Below, in pieces: positions 7,526 to 12,689 of a DNA stretch of 16,126 nucleotides. Position 1 is the first letter of the stretch. Each line of letters opens with the position of its first letter. Under the pieces are notes generated by a model, which was given only the letters and a program-made list of their open reading frames with translations, made no database searches and was not told where the DNA came from. The translations under genes were made by a program, and so were the position numbers. This stretch comes from Candidatus Nealsonbacteria bacterium RIFCSPHIGHO2_02_FULL_43_13 (GTDB taxonomy: Bacteria; Patescibacteriota; Minisyncoccia; Minisyncoccales; MHMH01): the NCBI GenBank assembly GCA_001819295.1, contig MHMD01000027.1, positions 1 through 16,126 on the forward strand, read 5' to 3'.

Positions 7526-7859
7526 GTTTTTTATCGTTTAAAACCATAATAATATGGGCCGTTTTCTTCTGAATTTCAAATCCCTGACCGCGGGCCCGAG
7601 GGCGCATTCTTTTATATTTCGGGCCGTCATTAACTTCGATTTTCTCTACAAAAAGATTCGTCGGATCGAGTTTTAAATTGTTCTTGGCGTTAGCTAAAGC
7701 TGAATTCAAAAGTTTTAAAATGGGCTTTGAGGCTTTCTTGGTGGTAAAACTTAAGATAGCGGCAGCTTTATCTGTAGACTTGCCGCGGATCATGTCGGCC
7801 ACCAATCTTACTTTTCTGGCCGATATCCTTAAATTGTTTAAATTAGCTTTGACAATCAT
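7515..7859 (-). CDS. rplV: 50S ribosomal protein L22 (uL22)
   Basis: L22 extends a beta-hairpin into the nascent-peptide exit tunnel, where it helps form the constriction sensed by stalling peptides and macrolides. The reading frame is open 66 codons further upstream, but the real start is the Met at 7859, which gives 114 aa beginning MIVKANLNNLRISARKVRLVADMIRGK. The longer version would run through rpsS in another frame. The C-terminal signature is VNDGPKYKRMRPRARGQGFEIQKKTAHIIMVL, which is the tunnel hairpin. It begins 1 nt after rpsS and overlaps rpsC by 11 nt. Confidence 0.97.
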   Translation of the reverse strand: MIVKANLNNLRISARKVRLVADMIRGKSTDKAAAILSFTTKKASKPILKLLNSALANAKNNLKLDPTNLFVEKIEVNDGPKYKRMRPRARGQGFEIQKKTAHIIMVLNDKKHES

Positions 7860-7860
7860 G

Positions 7861-8199
7861 TTATTGCTTCTTCGCTGGGGTCGCCGCCTCATTTGTTTTT
7901 TCCGCTTCTTTTTCGGCAACCCCCGCTTCCAATTCGCGCTGCATGCGACCGCCGTGCCTGCCGAATTTGGTTGTCGGAGAAAATTCCCCCAGTTTATGGC
8001 CCACCATGTCTTCGGCAATGAAAACCGGCACGTGCTCTTTGCCATTATGCACCCCAAAAGTAAATCCCACCATTTCCGGGCTGATAATGCAGGAACGCGA
8101 CCAAGTTTTAATGATGGACTTGGACCCTGGCTTCAAATCTTTCAGTTTTTTCATTAGTCGAGCGTCAATATAGGGACCTTTTTTAAGACTTCTGGCCAT
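7861..8199 (-). CDS. rpsS: 30S ribosomal protein S19 (uS19) with C-terminal extension
   Basis: S19 sits at the top of the 30S head, complexed with S13. The first 75 residues or so are canonical: [19 protein letters not shown], then [43 protein letters not shown]. At 112 aa it is longer than the usual 92 or so. The extra part is a low-complexity, Glu/Lys/Ala-rich tail (about residues 92-112) ending AATPAKKQ. This tail lies on the solvent side and is probably disordered. It overlaps the start-side gene rplB by 17 nt. Confidence 0.97.
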   Translation of the reverse strand: MARSLKKGPYIDARLMKKLKDLKPGSKSIIKTWSRSCIISPEMVGFTFGVHNGKEHVPVFIAEDMVGHKLGEFSPTTKFGRHGGRMQRELEAGVAEKEAEKTNEAATPAKKQ

Positions 8200-8995
8200 G
8201 TTTTTGTCTTCTTTGAATTATATATTTATTCGTCCAACTTCTTTTTCTCGTTTTAACTCCGCGAGCGGGCTTGCCCCAGGGCGTTTTAGGGCCAGCCATA
8301 CCGATCGGCGTGCGTCCGTTACCGCCTCCATGAGGATGATCGGGCGGATTCATTGCCGAACCTCTGACATGAGGCCTTTTACCCCGATAACGCGAGGCTC
8401 CCGCTTTGCCTAATTTAATATACATATGCTCGCCTCTCGAAAGAGTACCCACCGAAGCGAAACAATCTCCGAGAATTTGCCTAATTTCGCCGGACGGCAT
8501 TTTTAAATGAGCATATCTGCCCTCTTGGGCTACAACCTGGGCGGAAGTTCCCGCTCCTCTGACCATCTTACCGCCTCGTCCGGGCTCAACCTCGATATTA
8601 TAAATTTGCGTGCCGACCGGAATATTTTTCAGATGCAGGCGATTACCGGGTAACAGCTCGGTTTTTTCTTGGTAGACAATAGTGTCGTCCACTTTCAATC
8701 CTTGAGGGGCAAGCACGTATCGCCTTTCGCCGTCGGTGTATTCCAAAAGGGCGATAAAAGAAGTGCGATAAGGGTCGTATTCAAAAGCTAAAACTTTGGC
8801 GGGCATACCTAATTTGTCCTGACTAAAATCAATCATGCGGTAAGTCTTTTTGACTCCGCCGCCTCGATGACGCGAAGTAACGCGACCATCGCTTCCCCGA
8901 CCGTTTTTTCTCGACCAGCTTAAAAGCAGGCTCTTTTCCGGCGCCTTCTTAGTCAATAAGCTGAAGTCTTCTTTTGTGGTGTTTTTCTTTAACAT
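8183..8995 (-). CDS. rplB: 50S ribosomal protein L2 (uL2)
   Basis: This 270-aa protein is required for subunit joining and lies near the peptidyl-transferase centre. It has [21 protein letters not shown] in the N-terminal part, [26 protein letters not shown] in the core, and the C-terminal [18 protein letters not shown]. The functionally important His of the DHPHGGG motif is kept, with Pro where most bacteria have Val before the Asp. The extreme N-terminus is divergent and lacks the usual KPTSPG stretch in clear form. It begins 14 nt downstream of a 19-bp palindrome that occupies the spacer to rplW. No obvious Shine-Dalgarno is seen before the ATG. Confidence 0.98.
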   Translation of the reverse strand: MLKKNTTKEDFSLLTKKAPEKSLLLSWSRKNGRGSDGRVTSRHRGGGVKKTYRMIDFSQDKLGMPAKVLAFEYDPYRTSFIALLEYTDGERRYVLAPQGLKVDDTIVYQEKTELLPGNRLHLKNIPVGTQIYNIEVEPGRGGKMVRGAGTSAQVVAQEGRYAHLKMPSGEIRQILGDCFASVGTLSRGEHMYIKLGKAGASRYRGKRPHVRGSAMNPPDHPHGGGNGRTPIGMAGPKTPWGKPARGVKTRKRSWTNKYIIQRRQKHGQKS

Positions 8996-9009
8996 GTTTA
9001 TCGATTGTT

Positions 9010-9052
9010 GGACTTACGAAATCCCACACTTGATGTGGGATTTCGTAAGTCC
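9010..9052. repeat. Perfect 19-bp inverted repeat, REP-like palindrome A
   Basis: Two perfectly complementary 19-nt arms (9010-9028 ggacttacgaaatcccaca, and 9034-9052) flank a 5-nt loop. The element fills nearly all of the 59-nt spacer between rplW and rplB. There is no T-run after it, so it does not look like an intrinsic terminator. The core shares ttacgaaatcc with the palindrome at 14193-14233, which makes the two a family. It may be a REP/MITE-like mobile palindrome that also forms an mRNA hairpin just upstream of the rplB start. Confidence 0.85.
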
Positions 9053-9054
9053 CA

Positions 9055-9477
9055 CTATCTCGGTAAAATCTCTATCTGCTGGCCCCGACCTAACCTGACG
9101 ATAGCTTTTTTATAGGCTTTGCGCCAACCCTCAATCCGGCCCAACCTTCTTCTTTTGGGAGGAATCTTGATGATTTTGATAGATACGACTTTCACCCCGT
9201 AGACATCTTCGACGGCTTTTTTGATTTCCGATTTATTAGCTCTTTCGTAAACATTGAAAACGTACTGGCCGACCTTGGCGAAGTTCGTGGCTTTTTCAGT
9301 CACGTGCGGCCACTTTAAAATGCGGAAGGCTACTTCGGAATCTTTCTTAGACTTTAACGGAATAACCGCTGGTTTTTCCACCTCTTTTTTTATTTCTTTT
9401 TTCCCCGCCTGCCTGATTGCTCGCTTTGGCGGGCTTGCGGCGGGTTTTTTTCGTTGAAAAATATTAAATAAAGCCAT
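9055..9477 (-). CDS. rplW: 50S ribosomal protein L23 (uL23) with N-terminal extension
   Basis: L23 lies at the tunnel exit and docks trigger factor and SRP. The canonical part starts at about residue 48 (VAFRILKWPHVTEKAT) and runs through the NVYERANKSEIKKAVEDVYGVKV signature, the RRRLGRIEGWRKAYKKAIVRL loop and a short end. At 140 aa it is about 45 residues longer than E. coli L23. The extra N-terminus is rich in Lys/Ala/Pro/Glu and starts MALFNIFQRKKPA. No alternative ATG is needed, since the extension is open and the gene starts 1 nt after rplD. It is probably a disordered basic arm. Confidence 0.96.
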   Translation of the reverse strand: MALFNIFQRKKPAASPPKRAIRQAGKKEIKKEVEKPAVIPLKSKKDSEVAFRILKWPHVTEKATNFAKVGQYVFNVYERANKSEIKKAVEDVYGVKVVSIKIIKIPPKRRRLGRIEGWRKAYKKAIVRLGRGQQIEILPR

Positions 9478-9478
9478 A

Positions 9479-10111
9479 CTAATCTTTAACCATAGTTTCT
9501 TTTAAGACTTTGATCGACTCTTTCGGCATAACTAAATATTTAAAAGTAAGCAAATCTAAAGCATTCAGGTCCTTAACCTGGCTGGGCTTAGCGTTCTTAA
9601 GGTTTCTTGAAGCTAAAATGACGTTCTTGTCCATGCCAGGCAAAACAATTAAAGCGCTTTCATTCTTGCAGGGAAGTTTTTCTAAAAGTTGAGCGATAAA
9701 TTTCGTTTTAATTTTCTCCAGCTTGAGCGTTTCCAAAACCAATAAAAAATTTCCTTTGGCTTTAGCCGACAAAACCATCAATAAGGCGAGCCTCTTCATT
9801 TTCCGATTAATCTTTTTCTTGAAATTCCTGTCTCGAGAAGGACCGAAAGCGATGCCGCCGTGTCGCCAAATCGGGGACCTGGTGGAACCGTGTCTGGCAC
9901 GACCCGTACCCTTCTGTCTCCAGGGTTTCTTGCCGCCGCCCGAAACCTGTCCCCTGCCCTTGGTGTGGGCCGAAACTTGCCGGCGATTGGCGGTTTGCGA
10001 AACAACGACTTGATGAATCAATTCCTGATTAACCTCTAAACCAAAAATTTCCTTGGGCAATAAGGTTTGGCCGACTTCTTTTCCTTCTTGGTCGTAAGTG
10101 GCAACTTTCAT
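9479..10111 (-). CDS. rplD: 50S ribosomal protein L4 (uL4)
   Basis: L4 helps fold 23S rRNA and extends a loop into the exit tunnel. In E. coli free L4 also represses the S10 operon through its leader. This 210-aa protein has the N-terminal GLEVNQELIHQVVVSQTANRR segment, then the tunnel loop, recognisable by GRGQVSGGGKKPWRQKGTGRARHGSTRSPIWRHGGIAFGP, the strongest L4 signature. The C-terminal part has the usual alpha/beta segments (LIVLPG, NVILASRNLKNAK, LNALDLLTFKYLVM). It is the second gene after a leader with attenuator-like folding, so autoregulation by L4 is conceivable. It is 5 nt downstream of rplC. Confidence 0.98.
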   Translation of the reverse strand: MKVATYDQEGKEVGQTLLPKEIFGLEVNQELIHQVVVSQTANRRQVSAHTKGRGQVSGGGKKPWRQKGTGRARHGSTRSPIWRHGGIAFGPSRDRNFKKKINRKMKRLALLMVLSAKAKGNFLLVLETLKLEKIKTKFIAQLLEKLPCKNESALIVLPGMDKNVILASRNLKNAKPSQVKDLNALDLLTFKYLVMPKESIKVLKETMVKD

Positions 10112-10116
10112 AATAA

Positions 10117-10716
10117 TTAAGCTCTTATTTCCACTAAGGTTCCTTCGTTCCCAGGAATAGCTCCCCGTACAGCCAATAAATTGTTGTCTTTATCGACTTT
10201 TATCACCTGCAGATTTTTAACAGTAATTCTAGATCCGCCCATACGGCCAGGCATCTTTTTGCCCTTGATAACTCTTTCCATGCCGCTGTCGCCGATAGAA
10301 CCGACGGTGCGCGCTTCGTGTTTAACGCCATGAGTAGCCTTCTTGCCATGAAAACCCCAGCGCCTCATACCTCCCTGAAAACCCTTGCCCTTAGCAACTC
10401 CGGCCACTTTGACAATATCCCCTTCTTTGAAAATACTCACGTCAATCTTATCGCCCACGTTTCCGGCCAAGGCAGAGCCTTTATCGCGGAATTCGCGGAT
10501 AAAACGGAAGGGCTTGTGCTGCATCGGCTTTTTAATTTTCTTTTTCTTTTCGATTTCTTTAAAACCGATCTGCAAAGATTCGTAGCCGTCTGATTTTTTG
10601 GTTTTCACTTGGGTAATCTGGCACGGCCCTGCCTCAATCAAAGTCAAAGGCACGATGTTGCCGTCTTTGTCGAAAATCTGCGACATGCCTAATTTTAAAC
10701 CCAAAATGAATTTCAT
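10117..10716 (-). CDS. rplC: 50S ribosomal protein L3 (uL3)
   Basis: L3 is one of the first 23S rRNA-binding proteins, and its central extension approaches the peptidyl-transferase centre. This 199-aa protein starts MKFILGLKLGMSQIFDKDGNIVPLTLIEAGPC, the usual N-terminus. It has VAGVAKGKGFQGGMRRWGF, the GSIGDSGMERVIKGKKMPGRMGG signature and the VIKVDKDNNLLAVRGAIPGNEGTLVEI ending. It is the first gene of the unit transcribed from the promoter at 10817-10845. The ATG lies only 9 nt after the T-run of a hairpin terminator, and no strong Shine-Dalgarno is visible (only a weak gataaag). Confidence 0.98.
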   Translation of the reverse strand: MKFILGLKLGMSQIFDKDGNIVPLTLIEAGPCQITQVKTKKSDGYESLQIGFKEIEKKKKIKKPMQHKPFRFIREFRDKGSALAGNVGDKIDVSIFKEGDIVKVAGVAKGKGFQGGMRRWGFHGKKATHGVKHEARTVGSIGDSGMERVIKGKKMPGRMGGSRITVKNLQVIKVDKDNNLLAVRGAIPGNEGTLVEIRA

Positions 10717-10725
10717 TACTTTATC

Positions 10726-10752
10726 AATAAAAGACGGGGCACTAACCCCGTC
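10726..10752 (-). terminator. Leader terminator of an apparent attenuator upstream of rplC
   Basis: On the minus strand GACGGGG (10746-10752) pairs with CCCCGTC (10733-10739) around a TTAGTG loop, followed by TTTTATT (10726-10732). This is a good intrinsic-terminator shape only 9 nt before the rplC ATG. It must be bypassed for L3 and all downstream genes to be made. Confidence 0.7.
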
Positions 10753-10790
10753 AACTGATCCGGTTAGTACTTGTTCTATATAGAACTAAC
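10739..10790 (-). promoter_or_regulatory. Alternative leader hairpins (antiterminator and competitor)
   Basis: On the minus strand GTACTAACC (10762-10770) can pair with GGTTAGTGC (10739-10747), nine pairs including one wobble. The second strand covers the loop and part of the 5' arm of the terminator at 10726-10752, so the two folds exclude each other. Further upstream GTTAGT (10785-10790) can take up the ACTAAC of the first strand, which would free the terminator. A perfect 14-nt palindrome GTTCTATATAGAAC (10773-10786) lies in the loop of that competitor. The pairings are seen directly. The regulatory role is inferred from their geometry. Confidence 0.6.
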
Positions 10791-10816
10791 TATATAGATA
10801 GTATACTCATACAGCC

Positions 10817-10845
10817 ACTATATACCAAGCCCGTTTTACTGTCAA
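10817..10845 (-). promoter_or_regulatory. Consensus promoter of the rplC unit
   Basis: TTGACA (10840-10845) and TATAGT (10817-10822) are separated by 17 bp on the minus strand. Transcription would start near 10810, giving a leader of about 94 nt before rplC. It lies downstream of the terminator at 10892-10922, so the rplC unit is probably transcribed independently of the small genes before it. Confidence 0.75.
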
Positions 10846-10891
10846 TATCCTGCGCTGGTTCATATGATATCCTCCACCGTGAGCCTAAAAC

Positions 10892-10922
10892 AAAATGAAA
10901 GAGGTTCGGCCTCTTTCATTTT
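10892..10922. terminator. 13-bp hairpin terminator after the 78-aa ORF
   Basis: Perfect 13-nt arms (10892-10904 and 10910-10922) enclose a 5-nt loop. The arms begin with AAAA and end with TTTT, so it can terminate in both directions. On the minus strand it is followed by GTTTTA. It overlaps the stop codon of the 78-aa ORF. A weaker outer pairing (10872-10880 with 10924-10932, eight of nine) may extend it. Confidence 0.8.
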
Positions 10923-11152
10923 AACCGTGGAGGGTTCCACCAACCATTCATTGTTTCTCCAACAGCCCAGTGGCCGAAGGACATGATATCGGAAAAGGTC
11001 ACCTTGTGTTCTTTAGAAATAACCCCGATCTCTCTTCTCCAGCTGATAACGGCTCTGATTTTGAATCTTATCTTAATTAGATAAGCAAAAAGGAATGAGA
11101 AAATAATAGGATATTGCCATAACGGGTAAGGAGCCTTGTGAATTTTGCACAT
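10916..11152 (-). CDS. Unknown 78-aa protein with one hydrophobic segment
   Basis: I do not recognise this protein. The N-terminal third (about residues 8-28, WQYPIIFSFLFAYLIKI) is hydrophobic enough to be one membrane segment. It is followed by a basic stretch (KIRFKIRAVISWRREIG) and an aromatic, glycine-rich end (FGHWAVGETMNGWWNPPR). It is probably real: the ATG is preceded at 4 nt by a strong AAGGAGG, a promoter-like pair lies upstream (TTGATT and TATAAA, 17 bp apart), and a hairpin terminator overlaps its stop. It is a single-gene unit in the accessory block between rpsJ and rplC. If the positive-inside rule holds, the basic middle would face the cytoplasm. Confidence 0.6.
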   Translation of the reverse strand: MCKIHKAPYPLWQYPIIFSFLFAYLIKIRFKIRAVISWRREIGVISKEHKVTFSDIMSFGHWAVGETMNGWWNPPRLK

Positions 11153-11154
11153 AT

Positions 11155-11162
11155 ACCCTCCT
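11155..11162 (-). promoter_or_regulatory. Strong Shine-Dalgarno of the 78-aa ORF
   Basis: AAGGAGGG on the minus strand stands 3-4 nt before the ATG at 11152. Most ribosomal genes around it show no such strong site, so it supports this small ORF as a translated gene. Confidence 0.75.
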
Positions 11163-11181
11163 TGTAAAATGTTCTAATCTT

Positions 11182-11210
11182 TTATATAAAATTTACATAA
11201 AAAAATCAAG
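11182..11210 (-). promoter_or_regulatory. Probable promoter of the 78-aa ORF
   Basis: A TTGATT -35-like hexamer and a TATAAA -10-like hexamer are separated by 17 bp in a very AT-rich stretch on the minus strand. It follows the two hairpins that close the toxin-antitoxin unit. The exact end positions are good to about two bases. Confidence 0.5.
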
Positions 11211-11231
11211 CCCCGTCACCACCCGTAGAAA

Positions 11232-11253
11232 ACAGAAAACCGCCCTTTTGGCG
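11232..11253 (-). terminator. Second small hairpin with T-run after the toxin gene
   Basis: On the minus strand CGCC and GGCG form a short 4-bp GC stem followed by GTTTTCTGTTTTC. Its sequence resembles the terminators at 11918-11942 and 12291-12320, which share the GGCGG...TTTCTGTT ending. It is too short to be strong alone. Confidence 0.45.
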
Positions 11254-11262
11254 ATAAACAAA

Positions 11263-11287
11263 ATGAGCGAGGCCGGGCCTCACTCAT
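11263..11287 (-). terminator. Terminator of the toxin-antitoxin unit
   Basis: On the minus strand two 11-nt arms (11277-11287 and 11263-11273) pair fully with one G-U wobble around a 3-nt loop, followed by TTTGTTTAT. This closes the RelBE-like unit. Confidence 0.75.
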
Positions 11288-11311
11288 CTCGTCCCCGAAT
11301 AAATGGGGTTA

Positions 11312-11335
11312 TTACATTTTAATCTCGATATCCAC
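11312..11335 (-). pseudogene. Fossil copy of the rpsJ 3' end (VDIEIKM-stop)
   Basis: Eight minus-strand codons read Val-Asp-Ile-Glu-Ile-Lys-Met-stop, identical to the last seven residues and stop of rpsJ at 12343-12366. Twenty-one of 24 bases match, and the three differences are all synonymous third positions. VDIEIK is the universal C-terminus of bacterial S10. Similarity stops sharply before the Val codon, 7 nt after the toxin stop. I read it as a recombination or insertion scar. No start or rest of the gene is present. Confidence 0.75.
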
Positions 11336-11342
11336 AATATTA

Positions 11343-11603
11343 TTATTTGTATAAATTGCTGTGCGTGTCGATATCAATAAACAATACGCTATCTTTGTCA
11401 ATAATATCGTACACGACCCTCAAATTTCCAGTCACATTAATACTACGAATCCCTGTATATTTTCCTGTTAATGCGTGATTGTTTAAAAGAGGATCATAGG
11501 GATCATCTAAAAAAAGATTACGCCGCTCTTTGAATTTTGCCTTTTCGTTCCGACGAAGCTTGGCGTATTTTCTGACAAAATTCTTATGCAGAAATATTTT
11601 CAT
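11343..11603 (-). CDS. RelE/YafQ-family mRNA interferase toxin
   Basis: This 86-aa protein belongs to the RelE/ParE fold, on the YafQ-like branch, which cleaves mRNA on the ribosome. It has the basic helical N-terminus (LHKNFVRKYAKLRRNEKAKFKER), then DPLLNNHALTGKYTGIRSINVTGNLRVVYDI and a final FIDIDTHSNLYK. His43, Arg53, Arg62, Tyr65, His81 and Tyr85 line up with the conserved positions. The second catalytic His and the Asp-Trp pair of E. coli YafQ are replaced here by the INVTGNLR stretch, which is usual in this branch as far as I recall. It follows the antitoxin with a 20-nt overlap, the standard layout. Its message ends at the hairpin at 11263-11287. Confidence 0.88.
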   Translation of the reverse strand: MKIFLHKNFVRKYAKLRRNEKAKFKERRNLFLDDPYDPLLNNHALTGKYTGIRSINVTGNLRVVYDIIDKDSVLFIDIDTHSNLYK

Positions 11604-11871
11604 CGAGGTAGGTATCCATGTCTTTGGCGGTGGAAAATGGACCGCTGATATTTTTCTTATTTTTAAAATCTTCTCTCGTTCTGCCGATAAGTTTTTCGAG
11701 TTCTAGGGTCATTTGGGGAACAGCAGAAATTCGCACTTCACGCGTGCGAATAAAATTCCTTAACGAGGCGTTAAGAACGTCGCTCAAAGAAATCCCAAGC
11801 TCCTCGGCGAGCTTCTGAACATTTGCTTTTACTTCTTTATCGGTTTTAATATTGATGATAGCTTTTGCCAT
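11584..11871 (-). CDS. RelB/DinJ-family antitoxin
   Basis: This 95-aa protein starts MAKAIINIKTDKEVKANVQKLAEELGISLSDVLNASLRNFI. This is the ribbon-helix-helix DNA-binding domain of RelB/DinJ antitoxins: one strand, then two helices. The C-terminal half (about residues 48-95, charged) should wrap the toxin. It would neutralise the RelE-like toxin encoded next and repress the shared promoter. The likely promoter places the transcript start only 2-4 nt from the ATG, so the mRNA may be leaderless. No Shine-Dalgarno is seen. It lies in an accessory block that splits rpsJ from rplC. Confidence 0.87.
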   Translation of the reverse strand: MAKAIINIKTDKEVKANVQKLAEELGISLSDVLNASLRNFIRTREVRISAVPQMTLELEKLIGRTREDFKNKKNISGPFSTAKDMDTYLDENISA

Positions 11872-11879
11872 ATATCTTA

Positions 11880-11909
11880 AGTATATACGATGTATAGTCT
11901 GCCTGTCAA
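11880..11909 (-). promoter_or_regulatory. Promoter of the antitoxin-toxin unit with operator-like repeat
   Basis: TTGACA (11904-11909) and TATACT (11880-11885) lie 18 bp apart on the minus strand. An inverted repeat TATAC-GAT-GTATA (11884-11896) overlaps the -10 region and suits binding by a ribbon-helix-helix antitoxin dimer. The operator role is inferred. Confidence 0.65.
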
Positions 11910-11917
11910 GCCCTCCA

Positions 11918-11942
11918 ACAGAAAACCGCCCTTTCGGGCGGT
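11918..11942 (-). terminator. Terminator of the 95-aa ORF
   Basis: On the minus strand ACCGCCC and GGGCGGT pair around GAAA, followed by TTTCTGT. It comes 15 nt after the stop of the 95-aa ORF and 9 nt before the -35 of the next unit. Its flank ATGTAAATTAG repeats the sequence at the rpsJ stop. Confidence 0.78.
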
Positions 11943-11957
11943 CTTCCTAATTTACAT

Positions 11958-12245
11958 TCAATATTCCAATTTTATCCCGAGTTTGTCGGCGATCAAATGA
12001 AACCACTTTTCGTGGCGATCCACCTTGCCGGTGATTATCACATATTCTTCGTGCATATCAGTCACAGCTTTAACTAATTTATCTACAGAAATTATCAAAG
12101 CTTGAACAGATTCGCGAAGACCATCTAAATCTTGTTTAACCTCAACCTTAAATCGGTCAAACTCATCTAAAGTAACTATTTTAGCCAAGTCTTCTTTAGT
12201 GGCCAGTGCTTCTTTTAATTTTTGGATATCTTTATCGTCAAGCAT
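11958..12245 (-). CDS. Small charged, probably coiled-coil protein, unknown function
   Basis: This 95-aa protein is rich in Lys, Asp, Glu and Leu with heptad-like spacing through most of its length (MLDDKDIQKLKEALATKEDLAKIV, FDRFKVEVKQDLDGLRESVQALIISVDKLVKAV). It ends with HEEYVIITGKVDRHEKWFHLIADKLGIKLEY. There is no membrane segment or catalytic motif. Similar short coiled-coil proteins with a VDRHE/KLGI-type end are, as I recall, frequent in Patescibacteria, but no function is known to me. It has its own promoter and terminator. The predicted transcript start is about 8 nt before the ATG, so the leader is very short. The ATG is the first in-frame one after the promoter. Confidence 0.65.
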   Translation of the reverse strand: MLDDKDIQKLKEALATKEDLAKIVTLDEFDRFKVEVKQDLDGLRESVQALIISVDKLVKAVTDMHEEYVIITGKVDRHEKWFHLIADKLGIKLEY

Positions 12246-12259
12246 ATCTTTCTAATTCT

Positions 12260-12287
12260 ATTTTACCATCCTAAAAAGTCGTGTCAA
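12260..12287 (-). promoter_or_regulatory. Promoter of the 95-aa ORF
   Basis: TTGACA (12282-12287) and TAAAAT (12260-12265) lie 16 bp apart on the minus strand, directly after the rpsJ terminator. The start of transcription would be only about 8 nt from the ATG at 12245. Confidence 0.65.
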
Positions 12288-12303
12288 ATTATAAAACAGA
12301 AAG

Positions 12304-12320
12304 CCCCGCCTTCGGCGGGG
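12304..12320. terminator. Terminator after rpsJ
   Basis: A CCCCGCC/GGCGGGG stem with a 3-nt loop is followed on the minus strand by CTTTCTGTTTTATA, and on the plus strand by TTTT. It ends the tuf-rpsJ message 22 nt after the rpsJ stop, so S10 is not co-transcribed with L3 here by default. Confidence 0.82.
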
Positions 12321-12342
12321 TTTTCCTAATTACATTTCTAAT

Positions 12343-12681
12343 TTACATTTTTATTTCAATATCCACGCCGGCTGGCAGGGTTAAACTCGTCAGAGCGTCG
12401 ATGACTCGGGAATTCGGATTCAAGATGTCAATTAGTCTTTTGTGAATGCGCATCTCGAATTGTTCTCGCGCGTCTTTATGGACGAAGCTCGACCGATTCA
12501 CCGTATACTTCTTGGTCTCGGTCGGCAAAGGTACAGGACCTGAAATTTCAGAACCATATCGCAAAGCCGTCTCACAAATTTCGCGAGCGCTCTTATCAAT
12601 CACCTTGTGATCGTAAGCCCTTAATTTTATACGAATTTTGGGCTTAACTGCGTTTTCAACTGCAACTGTCTTTTTAGGCAT
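12343..12681 (-). CDS. rpsJ: 30S ribosomal protein S10 (uS10)
   Basis: S10 sits in the 30S head and, with NusB, also acts in antitermination. This 112-aa protein has the usual [25 protein letters not shown], the [39 protein letters not shown] region and the universal end [11 protein letters not shown]. The first 13 residues or so ([13 protein letters not shown]) are an extension beyond the common N-terminus. It follows tuf by 8 nt, as in many bacteria. Unlike the usual S10 operon, it is followed by a terminator and accessory genes instead of rplC. Confidence 0.98.
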   Translation of the reverse strand: MPKKTVAVENAVKPKIRIKLRAYDHKVIDKSAREICETALRYGSEISGPVPLPTETKKYTVNRSSFVHKDAREQFEMRIHKRLIDILNPNSRVIDALTSLTLPAGVDIEIKM

Positions 12682-12689
12682 CGCCTAGC

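Noticed and set aside
7860..8057. Longer rplV with 66 extra N-terminal codons
   Set aside because: The extra part runs through rpsS in another frame and does not resemble L22. The Met at 7859 gives the normal protein.
7678..8157. 159-codon plus-strand open frame opposite rplV/rpsS
   Set aside because: It is fully antisense to two certain ribosomal genes and has no family-like features. The same applies to long plus-strand frames at 12976-13515, 13962-14300 and 15534-15986.
10803..10866. Possible 18-codon leader peptide (starting MNQRRILTV) with a GGAGG before it, upstream of rplC
   Set aside because: It overlaps the -35 and -10 of the rplC promoter, so that promoter cannot transcribe it. 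It would need read-through of the terminator at 10892-10922.
11293..11308. CCCC/GGGG hairpin after the rpsJ fossil as a terminator
   Set aside because: It has only a 4-bp stem, an 8-nt loop and no T-run. It may be a decayed copy of the rpsJ terminator, but it cannot be supported alone.
10717..12342. Integron-like cassette array
   Set aside because: No integrase gene and no conserved recombination sites at cassette ends are visible. The shared motifs are terminator hairpins.
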